28,812 bases of DNA from Clostridiales bacterium (GTDB taxonomy: Bacteria; Bacillota; Clostridia; Oscillospirales; CAG-272), in NCBI GenBank assembly GCA_019415985.1, contig DXYE01000025.1:1-28812 (forward strand). The letters run 5' to 3'. The position numbers were made by a program, and so were the translations under genes. The notes under the pieces are model-generated. The model made no database searches, had not been told where the DNA came from, and worked only from the letters and a program-made list of their open reading frames with translations. This document shows, piece by piece, positions 16,452 through 24,291 of the stretch. Each line of letters starts with the position of its first letter. Position 1 is the stretch's first letter.

Positions 16452-16811
16452 AGACCTCCGGCCGTACCTCCTCCCTTGTTAAAATTTAATGGAATCGGGC
16501 TTGATGCGAATATAAGCTCCGTTTCATGCAATATTTGTATCAATGTTTAACATCCCGCGACACGCCCCGCATGCGATACTCCATGATTTTCGGTATGAAA
16601 AACAGCAGCAGACGCGTTCGGTCCCGCACAATTTCTTTGTACTCCAGAAGATTCCGACAGCCATTATGCACGGATAAACGATCGGTTCATTAAACCGTAT
16701 ATTTATATGCACAGTCTTTTATCTATACTCGGCTGACAACGTCGTGTCTTTCACTGGCCTTGAGCTTCGTTCGCACTCTTTCCCCAAAAGCAGAGCTTAT
16801 ATTTCTAAGGG
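16452..16811 (-). other. Gap in the GntR-ABC operon with a coding-like remnant
   Basis: No intact gene. On the minus strand, from about 16680 to the TGA at 16540, one frame reads NGCRNLLEYKEIVRDRTRLL then FFIPKIMEYRMRGVSRD, with amphipathic, coding-like composition but no start or ribosome site and stops just upstream. It may be the tail of a deleted gene that once stood between the regulator and the ATPase. The last 30 bases carry the ribosome sites of the ATPase gene. Confidence 0.35.
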
Positions 16812-17180
16812 TCAATTCTCATCCCATATTTCTGAAACCGTGAAAAGAATAATGTCCTTGGTCAGTCCGTGGCTTTTCGCCTTTTTCAGCGTTGCTGCCA
16901 CCTCGTCCATTAACTGCTTTCTGTGCAGTTCCGTGACTCGATCCGGCTGTGAGGTGACAAAGCTTCCTCTGCCGGGAATTGAATACACAACACCGCATCG
17001 CTCCAACTCCGCATATGCTTTCTGAATGGTATTGGGATTGATGGCCAATTCGCCGGCAAGCGCGCGAACAGATGGAAGCTGTTCGTCAGGATGCATGGCG
17101 CCGCAGACGACCAATGTCTTAATGTTTTCTACCAGCTGTTCCCATATAGGCTTCCTATCCTTCACATCCACCTGGATCAA
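16812..17180 (-). CDS. GntR-family transcriptional regulator, YtrA type
   Basis: DNA-binding repressor, probably of its own operon with the ABC exporter. At 122 residues it is the short YtrA form: an N-terminal winged helix (PIWEQLVENIKTLVVCG, LPSVRALAGELAINPNTI, YAELERCGVVYSIPGRGSFV) and a short helical C-terminal part without a large ligand-binding domain. The start is TTG 17180, with AAAGGAG about 10 bases upstream. A consensus promoter and a perfect palindrome directly upstream make autoregulation very likely. In the family such regulators are released by envelope-active compounds; the inducer here is unknown. Confidence 0.9.
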   Translation of the reverse strand: MIQVDVKDRKPIWEQLVENIKTLVVCGAMHPDEQLPSVRALAGELAINPNTIQKAYAELERCGVVYSIPGRGSFVTSQPDRVTELHRKQLMDEVAATLKKAKSHGLTKDIILFTVSEIWDEN

Positions 17181-17207
17181 ACGTCCCTCACTCCTTTCAT
17201 GTTCTAT

Positions 17208-17230
17208 GTGTACTATTTGTATTAGTACAC
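17208..17230. promoter_or_regulatory. Palindromic operator for the GntR regulator
   Basis: GTGTACTA and TAGTACAC are perfect 8-base inverted arms around a 7-base spacer. The site begins at the expected transcription start of the promoter at 17235-17263 and ends 28 bases before the gene, a good place for a repressor to block initiation. The half-site resembles YtrA-type operators in general form. Confidence 0.75.
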
Positions 17231-17234
17231 ATAT

Positions 17235-17263
17235 ATATTATCACGGCCTTTTTCATTTGTCAA
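17235..17263 (-). promoter_or_regulatory. Consensus sigma-A promoter of the GntR-ABC operon
   Basis: On the minus strand TTGACA (17258-17263) and TAATAT (17235-17240) are separated by exactly 17 bases. The operator follows directly downstream. Confidence 0.85.
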
Positions 17264-17394
17264 GCACAAATTTTCTGTTGTTTTTTTCATAAGGAAAAGG
17301 CGAGAATTCAGCCTTCAGACACGTCGCACTTCACCGCACGAATCAGCGGTATGTCCGAAAATTTTCCACACTTTTGTCCTCACCTTTTGATCAC

Positions 17395-19527
17395 CTATCC
17401 CTGCATCAAGCGATTCAGACGCCTTCCCAATCCACTGAGAATCTCGTTGGAAATGGTGCCGTCCGCTTCAGCCAGATCAAAAACAGAGATCGTTTCGTTT
17501 TCGGAACTGCCGATTAAAACAGCGGTTTCACCTGCACGTACATTCGGTATATCTGTGACATCCACCATTGTCTGATCCATACAAATCCATCCGGCAATCG
17601 GCGCCCTGTAACCGCGAATCAGAGCCGCACCGGCACCGCAGGACAGGGTACGCGGTAATCCATCCGCGTATCCTATGGTCAGTACGGCGAGCTTAACCGG
17701 CGCGTCCGCTCTGAAAGCAAGGCCATATCCGGCGCCTTCACCCGGCATCAGTTCCCGAACCGATGCGATACGCGCTTTCAAGGTTAATACCGGCCGGAAA
17801 TCGGCATGGGACCCAGCGAGATCGTTTTTGCAGCTCCGTACACCGTAAAGCGCAATCCCCGGTCTCGCATAATCACCCGCTAACTCAGGATAACCGCAAA
17901 TTCCACCGCTGGCCAGCAAATGAGTCTTCGGGCAGGTATACCCACGTCGGCAAAGCTCATGAATCATGTCCGCAAACATCCTTGCCTGCCGCTTTGTATA
18001 CACAACATGCTCCGGAGAGCGGCTGTTGTCCGTGCAAAGGTGCGTAAAGGCTCCCTCTATCAGGAGATGCTTCATCTCAAAGATGCTGCAGATCTGTGCG
18101 AGATTTTCGCTTTTTATGCCGATACGATGCATGCCGGTATCTATCCCAATATGTACACGGAGCTTTTTTCCATATCTGTTCATCTCTGCTGCATAATCAT
18201 AATCCACGACCGTCTGCATCAGTCGGTATCGTCTAAGCAGGCCGAATTGCGTTGGATGCGTATATCCCAAAATCAGGATATCGCCTGTGATACCATTTCG
18301 CCTCAGTTCAACGCCCTCCTCAGCTGAAGCAACGCAAAACGAATATACACCCATACGATTCAGCTCTTCGGCAATCAGGACAGCGCCATGACCATATGCA
18401 TTTGCCTTTACTACGGGCATGAGTTCACAGTTCTTCGGCAAAAGAGAACGGAGCACCGATACATTATGACGCAGTGCAAAGCGGTCGAGCTCTATCCATG
18501 CACGCCCCCGTGGATCAACAGTTGGATGAATAGAACTGAGAACAGCGTTGACCGCAGCACCGGCAGCTACAGACAAGGCGCACACCGTCAAATAATGAAT
18601 CAGACTGTTGTCAACTAAAATAGTGGTCATATGAATCATCCTTGCAAATCCGCGTACGGCAATGATAACAACCGGATGCAGTATATACATCCACGTGGAA
18701 ACAGTCCGTATACCTTTGGTATGCGATGGGCTCCAAGTTAAAAGCAACGGATATAAAAAATACATGCATGGCCAAAGCATTATATACATGCTGTCATGAC
18801 GCTGTATTTGAAAATAACGCAGCACAAAGGCCTCCGCTGTCATGAACAAAAAGGAAGCCGCGAGGCCCAGACAGCTGTAAACCGGTTTCAGCACCGCCTT
18901 TTTCCGACTCATATGTGCTCCGAGAATAAGAAAAAGCGGTGCAAGAAAAAGTCCGTTCCGTGTATAGGAAAAAAACTGAAATCCCGTGTCGAGCACACCT
19001 TTAAACCATGGAATATAAGAAATTAGGCCATAATAGCTGTCACCGGACAGGCCGATAAAATACAGAACTACGGCTGCTACGGCCGCCCCTCGGACTGAGA
19101 GAAGCCGACGCAGCAGACATACGAGCAGAAGACCGAGCATACAGGCCGGAAAATACCACAAATGATAAAAACTGCCATCGAATACAAGCATCCTGAAAAG
19201 GGACGGCAGATCAAGTGCGTCATAATGCCCGGCATACAGGCCGGCGGGCAGATAAATAAGTATAGAAACAGCGTACAGCGAGACAAGCTTTTTCAGATAT
19301 TTCCACACGCGGTACATGCTCCGCCTGTCAAAGTAATAGTCTGATAATACAAAGTAGCCTGTGACCGTCAGAAAAAAGGGAACGGCGGTTCGGGCCAGGA
19401 TTCGTGTCAGAAAAAAATCGGCTTCTGCCTGTATGCTCGCCAGAGGTGAAGTATGAATCGCGATAACCAGAAAAGCGGAAATCAGCTTAAAGGCATCAAG
19501 ACCGCCGGCGTTTTTACGTTCCGTCAT
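17395..19527 (-). CDS. vanT: VanT-type membrane serine/alanine racemase
   Basis: Two-domain protein of 710 residues. The first ~330 residues form an acyltransferase-3-like membrane domain with about ten helices (LDAFKLISAFLVIAIHTSPL, AVPFFLTVTGYF, YHLWYFPACMLGLL); in VanT this part is thought to bring in L-Ser. The remainder is an alanine racemase fold: the PLP lysine in VVKANAYGHGA (about Lys 374), the substrate-side IGIDTGMHRIG, catalytic-tyrosine motif GAGYGLAF, and IGYADGLPR. The family converts L-Ser to D-Ser for D-Ala-D-Ser synthesis. ATG 19527 has AAAGGTGA about nine bases upstream; a GTG at 19539 lies inside that site. It is the last gene of the resistance unit, 157 bases after vanXY. 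Housekeeping alanine racemase lacks the membrane half, so the call is firm. Confidence 0.92.
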   Translation of the reverse strand: MTERKNAGGLDAFKLISAFLVIAIHTSPLASIQAEADFFLTRILARTAVPFFLTVTGYFVLSDYYFDRRSMYRVWKYLKKLVSLYAVSILIYLPAGLYAGHYDALDLPSLFRMLVFDGSFYHLWYFPACMLGLLLVCLLRRLLSVRGAAVAAVVLYFIGLSGDSYYGLISYIPWFKGVLDTGFQFFSYTRNGLFLAPLFLILGAHMSRKKAVLKPVYSCLGLAASFLFMTAEAFVLRYFQIQRHDSMYIMLWPCMYFLYPLLLTWSPSHTKGIRTVSTWMYILHPVVIIAVRGFARMIHMTTILVDNSLIHYLTVCALSVAAGAAVNAVLSSIHPTVDPRGRAWIELDRFALRHNVSVLRSLLPKNCELMPVVKANAYGHGAVLIAEELNRMGVYSFCVASAEEGVELRRNGITGDILILGYTHPTQFGLLRRYRLMQTVVDYDYAAEMNRYGKKLRVHIGIDTGMHRIGIKSENLAQICSIFEMKHLLIEGAFTHLCTDNSRSPEHVVYTKRQARMFADMIHELCRRGYTCPKTHLLASGGICGYPELAGDYARPGIALYGVRSCKNDLAGSHADFRPVLTLKARIASVRELMPGEGAGYGLAFRADAPVKLAVLTIGYADGLPRTLSCGAGAALIRGYRAPIAGWICMDQTMVDVTDIPNVRAGETAVLIGSSENETISVFDLAEADGTISNEILSGLGRRLNRLMQG

Positions 19528-19684
19528 GGTTAGGATCACCTTTCTTGTGGAAATGGGGCCATATCTGCCCCGTAGGGCGCATAATGCACGCAGGATCTGG
19601 ATTTTTGGCCTATATTTTTCAGCAGAATCGCTCGGCTGTTACATAAAAGCCAAACCAATTCCGTTTAAATTTTTTCATACAAAT

Positions 19685-20434
19685 TTACCTCCATTCCGTG
19701 ATGATATAACCATCCATGTTATTACCGGAAATCGCGCAGGATTTATCTGTGTGGATATTTAGTCTTGTTGTTCCCGTCTGTTCAGCCGGACAAAAGGAGA
19801 TATCGGCGCAGAACCCTCTATTCTCATATCGGTATGCCCTCTGTCCATGCGGGTACTTCCTGAGAAATAAAAGGTATTCCTCGAGCGTCAGCTTCTTCTC
19901 CGTCATCACTGCCGCATGGGGGATACCCACATATCGAAAGTGCCAGCATTCATGGCCAATTCCGGTAACAAACTCCTTTCCCTGCGGATATCGTTCTACA
20001 AAGCCATAATTTGGCGCCTCTTCCCGAAAGGTCTGACAGATGCCCGTATAAGGAAATGCCGGCCGTATAAAATCCAAATCCGGCCCCTTGAGTCCGAGAT
20101 CCACCGCCAGACCGGTCTGATGCTCGCTATGACCGGGTACCGCCACATACTTCTTTGTAAAGTCAACTCCGTTTTCAGCTACGGAGACTTCCCATATCTC
20201 CTTTTGTTCCGTCACAGAACGCCATCCGCTGACCGGTACGATGCTTCCCTGTGCGTGAATATGCTTTATGAGTTCAATGAGCAGTGCCGCCGCACGATGC
20301 AGCAGAACAGGCGGCTTCCCATCGGAAATCGGTATCATCGTGCCGGTACTGTCCGCTGGACAGGCGCAGCTTCGATTGACCAGAATCAAATCTCCCTTAT
20401 GAATGCTGTCACCCGACAAAATCACTGTACGCAT
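19685..20434 (-). CDS. vanXY: VanXY-type D,D-dipeptidase/D,D-carboxypeptidase
   Basis: Zinc peptidase of family M15B that hydrolyses D-Ala-D-Ala and trims D-Ala from pentapeptide precursors, removing the vancomycin target. The 249 residues hold SGWRS (Arg 72), the zinc motif SxHxxGxAxD as SEHQTGLAVD (His 105, Asp 112), and HECWH (Glu 162 as base, His 165 as ligand). No signal peptide is visible, matching cytoplasmic VanXY and unlike secreted VanY. The start overlaps the end of the ligase gene by 13 bases, and GGCGGTGA lies upstream, so the two are translated together. Bifunctionality is inferred from the gene context: clusters of the D-Ser type carry VanXY in place of separate VanX and VanY. 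Confidence 0.9.
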   Translation of the reverse strand: MRTVILSGDSIHKGDLILVNRSCACPADSTGTMIPISDGKPPVLLHRAAALLIELIKHIHAQGSIVPVSGWRSVTEQKEIWEVSVAENGVDFTKKYVAVPGHSEHQTGLAVDLGLKGPDLDFIRPAFPYTGICQTFREEAPNYGFVERYPQGKEFVTGIGHECWHFRYVGIPHAAVMTEKKLTLEEYLLFLRKYPHGQRAYRYENRGFCADISFCPAEQTGTTRLNIHTDKSCAISGNNMDGYIITEWR

Positions 20435-21479
20435 GCCATCACCGCCTCATCGATAACGCTTGTGAGTACTTCCGAAAGAGATATGCCTGCGGCTCTCATC
20501 ATTCCCGGAAAACGGCTGTGCTCCGTAAATCCAGGTATAGTATTCACCTCGTTGAATACGATTCTCCCGGACGGAGAAAGAAAAAAATCCACGCGCGCAA
20601 AACCGCTGCACCCCAGCGCCCGATAAAGCACCTGGGCCACACGCTTTATTTCCTCCGACTTCTGTCGGCTGATACGGGCAGGTACGTGAATGGAGGAGCT
20701 TTTCAGCGTATATTTTTCCGTAAAATCGAAAAAATTTCCCGATAGTTCGATTTCATCCACCTCTCCCACTGTTAAATGCTTGCTGCCCATAACAGCGCAT
20801 CCCACCTCAAAGCCGTCGATATTTTCCTCAATGATTACCTGATCATCATATTGAAAGGCTTTCTGAATTGCTTCCGGGAGCGCGGAGCCGTTCCGCACTT
20901 TTGTAATACCATATGAGGAGCCTGCCTTTGCCGGCTTTACGAACAGTGGGTATCCGAGTTCAAGACCATACAGCACGATTTTTTCTTCCGGTGTTTGAGG
21001 TGATACGGAAAATGATTTTGGGACGGCAATGCCGAAAAGCGACGCCATAAGATGTGCTCTGTATTTGTCCATACAGAGGGCGGAGGCGAGTACACCACAT
21101 CCAACCAGAGGAATGCCTGATAGAACGGCAAGCCCCTGCACGGTGCCATCCTCGCCGTTTTTACCGTGCAACACCGGCAGAATGGCATCAAGGATAACAG
21201 AATCCGTACGTTTTGTTTCCGCTATATACAATTTACGGGAGCCGCGGTTTTGCGTCAGCAGAACAGGACGGCTGTCCTCTGCATTCAGCCAGGTATCCTC
21301 TTTAATTTTTCTATAATCTCCTGCAAAAAATACCAGTTTCCCTCCCTGGATATGCCAATTGGAACCGGTACATATCTTTCAGGGTTCAAATTAGAAATAA
21401 CCGAATATGCGGATTCGAGCGACACATTGTATTCCGGCGAGCTGCCTCCAAATATGACAGCAATATTTAGCTTGTCCAT
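20422..21479 (-). pseudogene. vanG: VanG-type D-Ala-D-Ser ligase, split by a frameshift
   Basis: ATP-grasp ligase that would join D-Ala to D-Ser. The first 64 codons from ATG 21479 (SD AAGGATGG) give NIAVIFGGSSPEYNVSLESA and stop at 21285. The rest continues in another frame from about 21325 to 20422 with DTWLNAEDSRPVLLTQNRG, HGKNGEDGTVQG, KPAKAGSSYGITK, GFEVGCAVMG, FDFTEKYTLKSS and NEVNTIPGF. One added T in the six-T run (AAAAAA at 21325-21330 on the plus strand) restores a 352-residue protein that aligns end to end with VanG as I remember it, with GNWYFFAGDYRKIKEDTW across the join. The gene may be truly inactive or the base may be a sequencing error. Apart from this, all catalytic motifs look intact, so the break would be recent. 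Confidence 0.9.
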
Positions 21480-21560
21480 AAAATGACCATCCTTTCCTTT
21501 ATTTTATTTTTTACATATTGCTCACAGCTTCGTTCAAGGCGTCCATCTTTTCGATACCCT

Positions 21561-21589
21561 ATTATAACTCAACATACTGCAATTTGCAA
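21561..21589 (-). promoter_or_regulatory. Promoter of the ligase-vanXY-vanT unit
   Basis: On the minus strand TTGCAA (21584-21589) and TATAAT (21561-21566) are 17 bases apart, about 80 bases before the ligase ATG. Short A-rich repeats and a doubled TTGCA lie over and upstream of the -35, where VanR would be expected to bind; no exact VanR box was recognised. Confidence 0.7.
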
Positions 21590-21639
21590 TATATTTTTAC
21601 TTGTATTTTTGACTATATATTTATTGTATTTTTTTGGGG

Positions 21640-21645
21640 TATAAT
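21640..21645 (+). promoter_or_regulatory. Candidate -10 element for the ribbon-helix-helix gene
   Basis: TATAAT preceded by GGGG on the plus strand, 190 bases before the gene and 15 bases before the structured leader. No good -35 stands at 17 bases, only AT-rich sequence. It is divergent from the ligase promoter, about 75 bases away. Confidence 0.45.
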
Positions 21646-21659
21646 CTTCATATAGAAGA

Positions 21660-21809
21660 GGCAGTGCGTGAAAGCCTTGTTTTATATAAAAGAAGCAGGC
21701 TTTTACATGCACAAATTTGATTCGGCAATGGGATTCAAATCCGTTTTGTCAGCTTCGATGTTTTGAAGGCTTAGGCTGCAAAAACGAATTTATGCCTATT
21801 TGCACTGCC
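21660..21809 (+). ncRNA. Potentially structured leader closed by a long-range 8-bp stem
   Basis: GGCAGTGC (21660-21667) is complementary to GCACTGCC (21802-21809). The enclosed 134 bases hold a 10-bp hairpin (GTGAAAGCCT with AGGCTTTTAC), a second around ATTTGA/TCAAAT, and a third around CAGCTTC/GAAG..GCTG, giving a plausible multibranch fold directly before the ribosome site. It matches no riboswitch class I recognise. Pairing was judged by eye. Confidence 0.4.
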
Positions 21810-21834
21810 GCAGGATGGCGGAATGGAGTATAAA

Positions 21835-22005
21835 ATGTTTGAAATTAAGAAGCCGCAGAGCTCGAACAAAACGATTCGCATGCCGGACGCTTTGATTGAA
21901 AAGCTGCAGAAGCTTGCAGATAAAAACGACATTTCCTTCAATCAATTGGTTGTACAATGCTGTGAATATGCACTGAAAAACATGTCGGAATCCGAAGAAC
22001 AATAA
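21835..22005 (+). CDS. Ribbon-helix-helix (Arc/CopG-like) small DNA-binding protein
   Basis: Encodes 56 residues: a short charged start, then NKTIRMPDALIEKLQKLADK and SFNQLVVQCCEYALKNM, the strand-helix-helix pattern of Arc/MetJ/CopG-type DNA-binding proteins, with an acidic tail. ATG 21835 has GGAG six bases upstream; the in-frame ATG 21823 four codons earlier has GGATGGCGGA directly before it and is also possible. No toxin gene follows, so a toxin-antitoxin role is not supported. It is the only plus-strand gene in the van region and lies between vanS and the ligase, divergent from the latter, so it could influence the shared intergenic region. Similar stand-alone proteins are common in Clostridia and largely uncharacterised. 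Confidence 0.75.
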   Translation: MFEIKKPQSSNKTIRMPDALIEKLQKLADKNDISFNQLVVQCCEYALKNMSESEEQ

Positions 22006-22008
22006 TCG

Positions 22009-22144
22009 TTTATCTTTCATTTTTATAAACTTTAGCTTTCGCGCAGCGCAAGCATCCTTACTTTCGGAAGTGCGGGTGGTTTTGCGAAGAAATATCGCTG
22101 ACATGTTAAGCGGCGAAAGCCACAAAACAGGTTTGAAAGATAAA
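22009..22144. repeat. Nested inverted repeats after the ribbon-helix-helix gene
   Basis: TTTATCTTTCA (22009-22019) is the exact complement of TGAAAGATAAA (22134-22144), and inside it GCTTTCGC (22035-22042) matches GCGAAAGC (22113-22120), with AAAC/GTTT between. The 136-base whole can form one long interrupted hairpin. It could be a structured RNA, a miniature inverted-repeat element or a 3' UTR structure; no T-run follows. Confidence 0.55.
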
Positions 22145-22282
22145 TTTTTCAAACTGGTACTCATGCGCCCTATCTTGATCGATCTTTAGGCCATCGAAGC
22201 ACACCTTTTTCCTCTGTCCAATTCTCTCCTATTTAAAGCAGAACATTTGACATACCGCTCATTTTCGTTCTCCCGAAGAATG

Positions 22283-22333
22283 AAACAGCGCTCCGTTTTG
22301 ATACATATATTGTACCAAAGCGGGGCGCTGTTT
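22283..22333 (-). terminator. Terminator after vanS
   Basis: AAACAGCGCTCCGTTTTG (22283-22300) pairs with CAAAGCGGGGCGCTGTTT (22316-22333) almost completely, with G-T pairs. On the minus strand a broken T-run follows, then a second hairpin (22265-22286). It lies about 45 bases after vanS. Confidence 0.7.
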
Positions 22334-22378
22334 GCCTGCGCTTTCTATTTACATTTCCTTATTATTTTCTTCGGATAA

Positions 22379-23482
22379 TCATACGATTTTCTTACGCAAT
22401 GGCAGTCTGACGAGAAAACGGACGCTGTCATCTGCACTCTGTGCCGTGATGGTCCCGCCGTGAAGCTCCACGATCTCCTTGGCAATGGCCAATCCTAAGC
22501 CTGCGCCGCCGGTGGCGGTAGATCGTGAAGTATCCAAACGAAAGAACTGTTCAAAAATTCGGTTCAGCTTTTCTGGAGGTATCGTTTTTCCGCGATTGCA
22601 GATGCAGATCTCCGCGTCATCGTCTTGCTTATGCAGAGTTAGACGAATCTCTGTTCCCGCATAGCTATAGCTGACGGCATTGCGGATTAAATTATCAAAA
22701 ACCCGCTCCAGCTTGTTCGCATCTCCCTCCAGATCTACATTCGACTGAATATCCGTAGCCCAACGCAGCTCCTTATCAGAAAGAAGGGGACTAAATTCGC
22801 TTGCTATCTGCTCCAGCATACGGCTCAGATGAATGCAATCGAGATTGAGTGTCATAGAGGTCAGATTAAAACGGGTTATATCGAAAAGATCGTTGAGAAG
22901 ATCCTCCATTCGCTCGGCCTTGCTGAGCGCTATACCGGTATATTTGGCACGGAGCTCCGGCGAAATCTGTTCTTCGTCGCGCAGCAGGGTCAGATAACCG
23001 ACCACGCTGGTCAGCGGTGTCTTTAAATCGTGTGCCAAGTATACGATCATATCATTTTTCCGCTGTTCCTCCTCCTTTGCCAGCCTTGCACCGCGAAGCG
23101 CACGTTCCCGGACTCGATTCATTTCGTCCTGTACCGTTTTCATGGCATCCGGCAGTATGATCTGCGCCTCGGTAGGATCTGCAAGCCTTTCTGAAGCGGT
23201 AATTACATCATCGAGATACCTAAGCGGCCTGCCCATAAAGCGGTACGTAATCCAAGCCCAACCGGCAAGGATAGAAAGACCGATAAAAAGAAGGATATAC
23301 TTTCTTATAAAACGAAGGATGATATACAGCGGGTCATTAGGATGCCAAGTGAACATGCCTAAAAATTGCCACGCTAACAGGGTAAACAATAGAACGCCTA
23401 TAATAAAGCCCGCCAGCGCCAGGACATATTGACCGGATATTCGCCGTATGATACGGCTGTTATGGTTTCTGTTCTTCTTCAA
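22379..23482 (-). CDS. vanS: VanS-type sensor histidine kinase
   Basis: Membrane sensor that phosphorylates VanR when glycopeptide or envelope damage is sensed. From TTG 23482 it has 367 residues: a short basic cytoplasmic start, membrane helices near residues 19-39 and 61-81 with only about 20 residues outside, a HAMP-like linker, the H-box LAHDLKTPLT (His 151), the N-box NLIRNAVSYS, and the G-box GGAGLGLAIAKEIVELHGG. The small external loop is typical of VanS proteins that sense drug or lipid II at the membrane. The frame is open further upstream, overlapping vanR; TTG 23482 lies just after the vanR stop and gives a family-like start, but its ribosome site is weak, so the start is uncertain. 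The gene immediately follows vanR. Confidence 0.88.
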   Translation of the reverse strand: MKKNRNHNSRIIRRISGQYVLALAGFIIGVLLFTLLAWQFLGMFTWHPNDPLYIILRFIRKYILLFIGLSILAGWAWITYRFMGRPLRYLDDVITASERLADPTEAQIILPDAMKTVQDEMNRVRERALRGARLAKEEEQRKNDMIVYLAHDLKTPLTSVVGYLTLLRDEEQISPELRAKYTGIALSKAERMEDLLNDLFDITRFNLTSMTLNLDCIHLSRMLEQIASEFSPLLSDKELRWATDIQSNVDLEGDANKLERVFDNLIRNAVSYSYAGTEIRLTLHKQDDDAEICICNRGKTIPPEKLNRIFEQFFRLDTSRSTATGGAGLGLAIAKEIVELHGGTITAQSADDSVRFLVRLPLRKKIV

Positions 23483-23492
23483 ATCATCTCTG

Positions 23493-24188
23493 CTATTCAA
23501 TGGTATAGCCCACCCCCCAAACGGTTTTGATAAATTTGGGTTTTCTTGCAGGCTCATGCAGTTTTTCACGGAGCCGGGCTATATGCGCCATAACCGTATT
23601 GTTATTGTCCAGGTATTTTTCGCCCCATACCGATTCAAAAAGCTCCTCTGAGGAAACAACCCTCCCCCTCCGGTCGCACAGATACCATAAAATCTCAAAT
23701 TCAATCGGTGTGAGCGGCAATTCCTTGCCGTTCAGCGTACATTTGTGACTGAGCCGGGAAATGTGCAAGGCGCGGATGTCATATTCGTCCGGCTGTGTCA
23801 TGGCGGTCTCACCTGTATTATACCGCTGATAACGCCGAAGCTGCGTTTTCACGCGCGCTATCAGTTCAAGCGGATTAAACGGCTTTGTAATATAGTCGTC
23901 GGCCCCCAGCGTCAGGCCGGTGATCTTATCGATGTCTCCGACCCTTGCCGTCAGCATGATGATCGGATACAGATGATGCTCGCGGATTTTCTGACACAAT
24001 ACAAAGCCGTCCATATCAGGAAGCATAACATCCAATATGGCAAGGCTCAGCGTGTTATGCTCTGCACAGTCCAGCGCCTCCTTTGCCGTATAAAATTTAC
24101 AGACCTCATATCCTTCGTTTTTTAAATAAACTTCAACCAGGTCTGCTATTTCCTTTTCATCGTCGACGATCAAAATTTTATCGTTCAT
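23493..24188 (-). CDS. vanR: VanR-type response regulator
   Basis: OmpR/PhoB-class activator of the van genes. The receiver domain has the acidic pair Asp 9/10, phospho-acceptor Asp 53 in LAILDVMLPDMDGF, Thr in MLTAR and Lys 102 in TKPF. The C-terminal winged helix holds LPLTPIEFEILWYLC, VWGEKYLDNNNTVMAHIARL and the final KFIKTVWGVGYTIE, the last two stretches being very like VanR. ATG 24188 has GAGGAAAATGAAG upstream. The order vanR-vanS followed by ligase-vanXY-vanT matches the vanG-like cluster known in Clostridioides difficile. It should act on the promoter at 21561-21589. Confidence 0.9.
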   Translation of the reverse strand: MNDKILIVDDEKEIADLVEVYLKNEGYEVCKFYTAKEALDCAEHNTLSLAILDVMLPDMDGFVLCQKIREHHLYPIIMLTARVGDIDKITGLTLGADDYITKPFNPLELIARVKTQLRRYQRYNTGETAMTQPDEYDIRALHISRLSHKCTLNGKELPLTPIEFEILWYLCDRRGRVVSSEELFESVWGEKYLDNNNTVMAHIARLREKLHEPARKPKFIKTVWGVGYTIE

Positions 24189-24291
24189 TTTTCTTCATTT
24201 TCCTCTGCATGGATTCCTCGCGGGCCCCGCCTGAAGTCCTGAGGCGCTAATTTATAACTTCCCTATTAGAGGTACTGTCCCCATGCCGACT

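Noticed and set aside
21730..21745. GGATTCAAATCC, similar to a tRNA T-arm
   Set aside because: No acceptor, D or anticodon arms can be built around it; a chance match inside the leader.
21660..21830. T-box or known riboswitch upstream of the ribbon-helix-helix gene
   Set aside because: No T-box motif, no terminator-antiterminator pair and no familiar riboswitch core was found.
21823..22144. Toxin-antitoxin module based on the ribbon-helix-helix protein
   Set aside because: No partner ORF follows or precedes it on the same strand.
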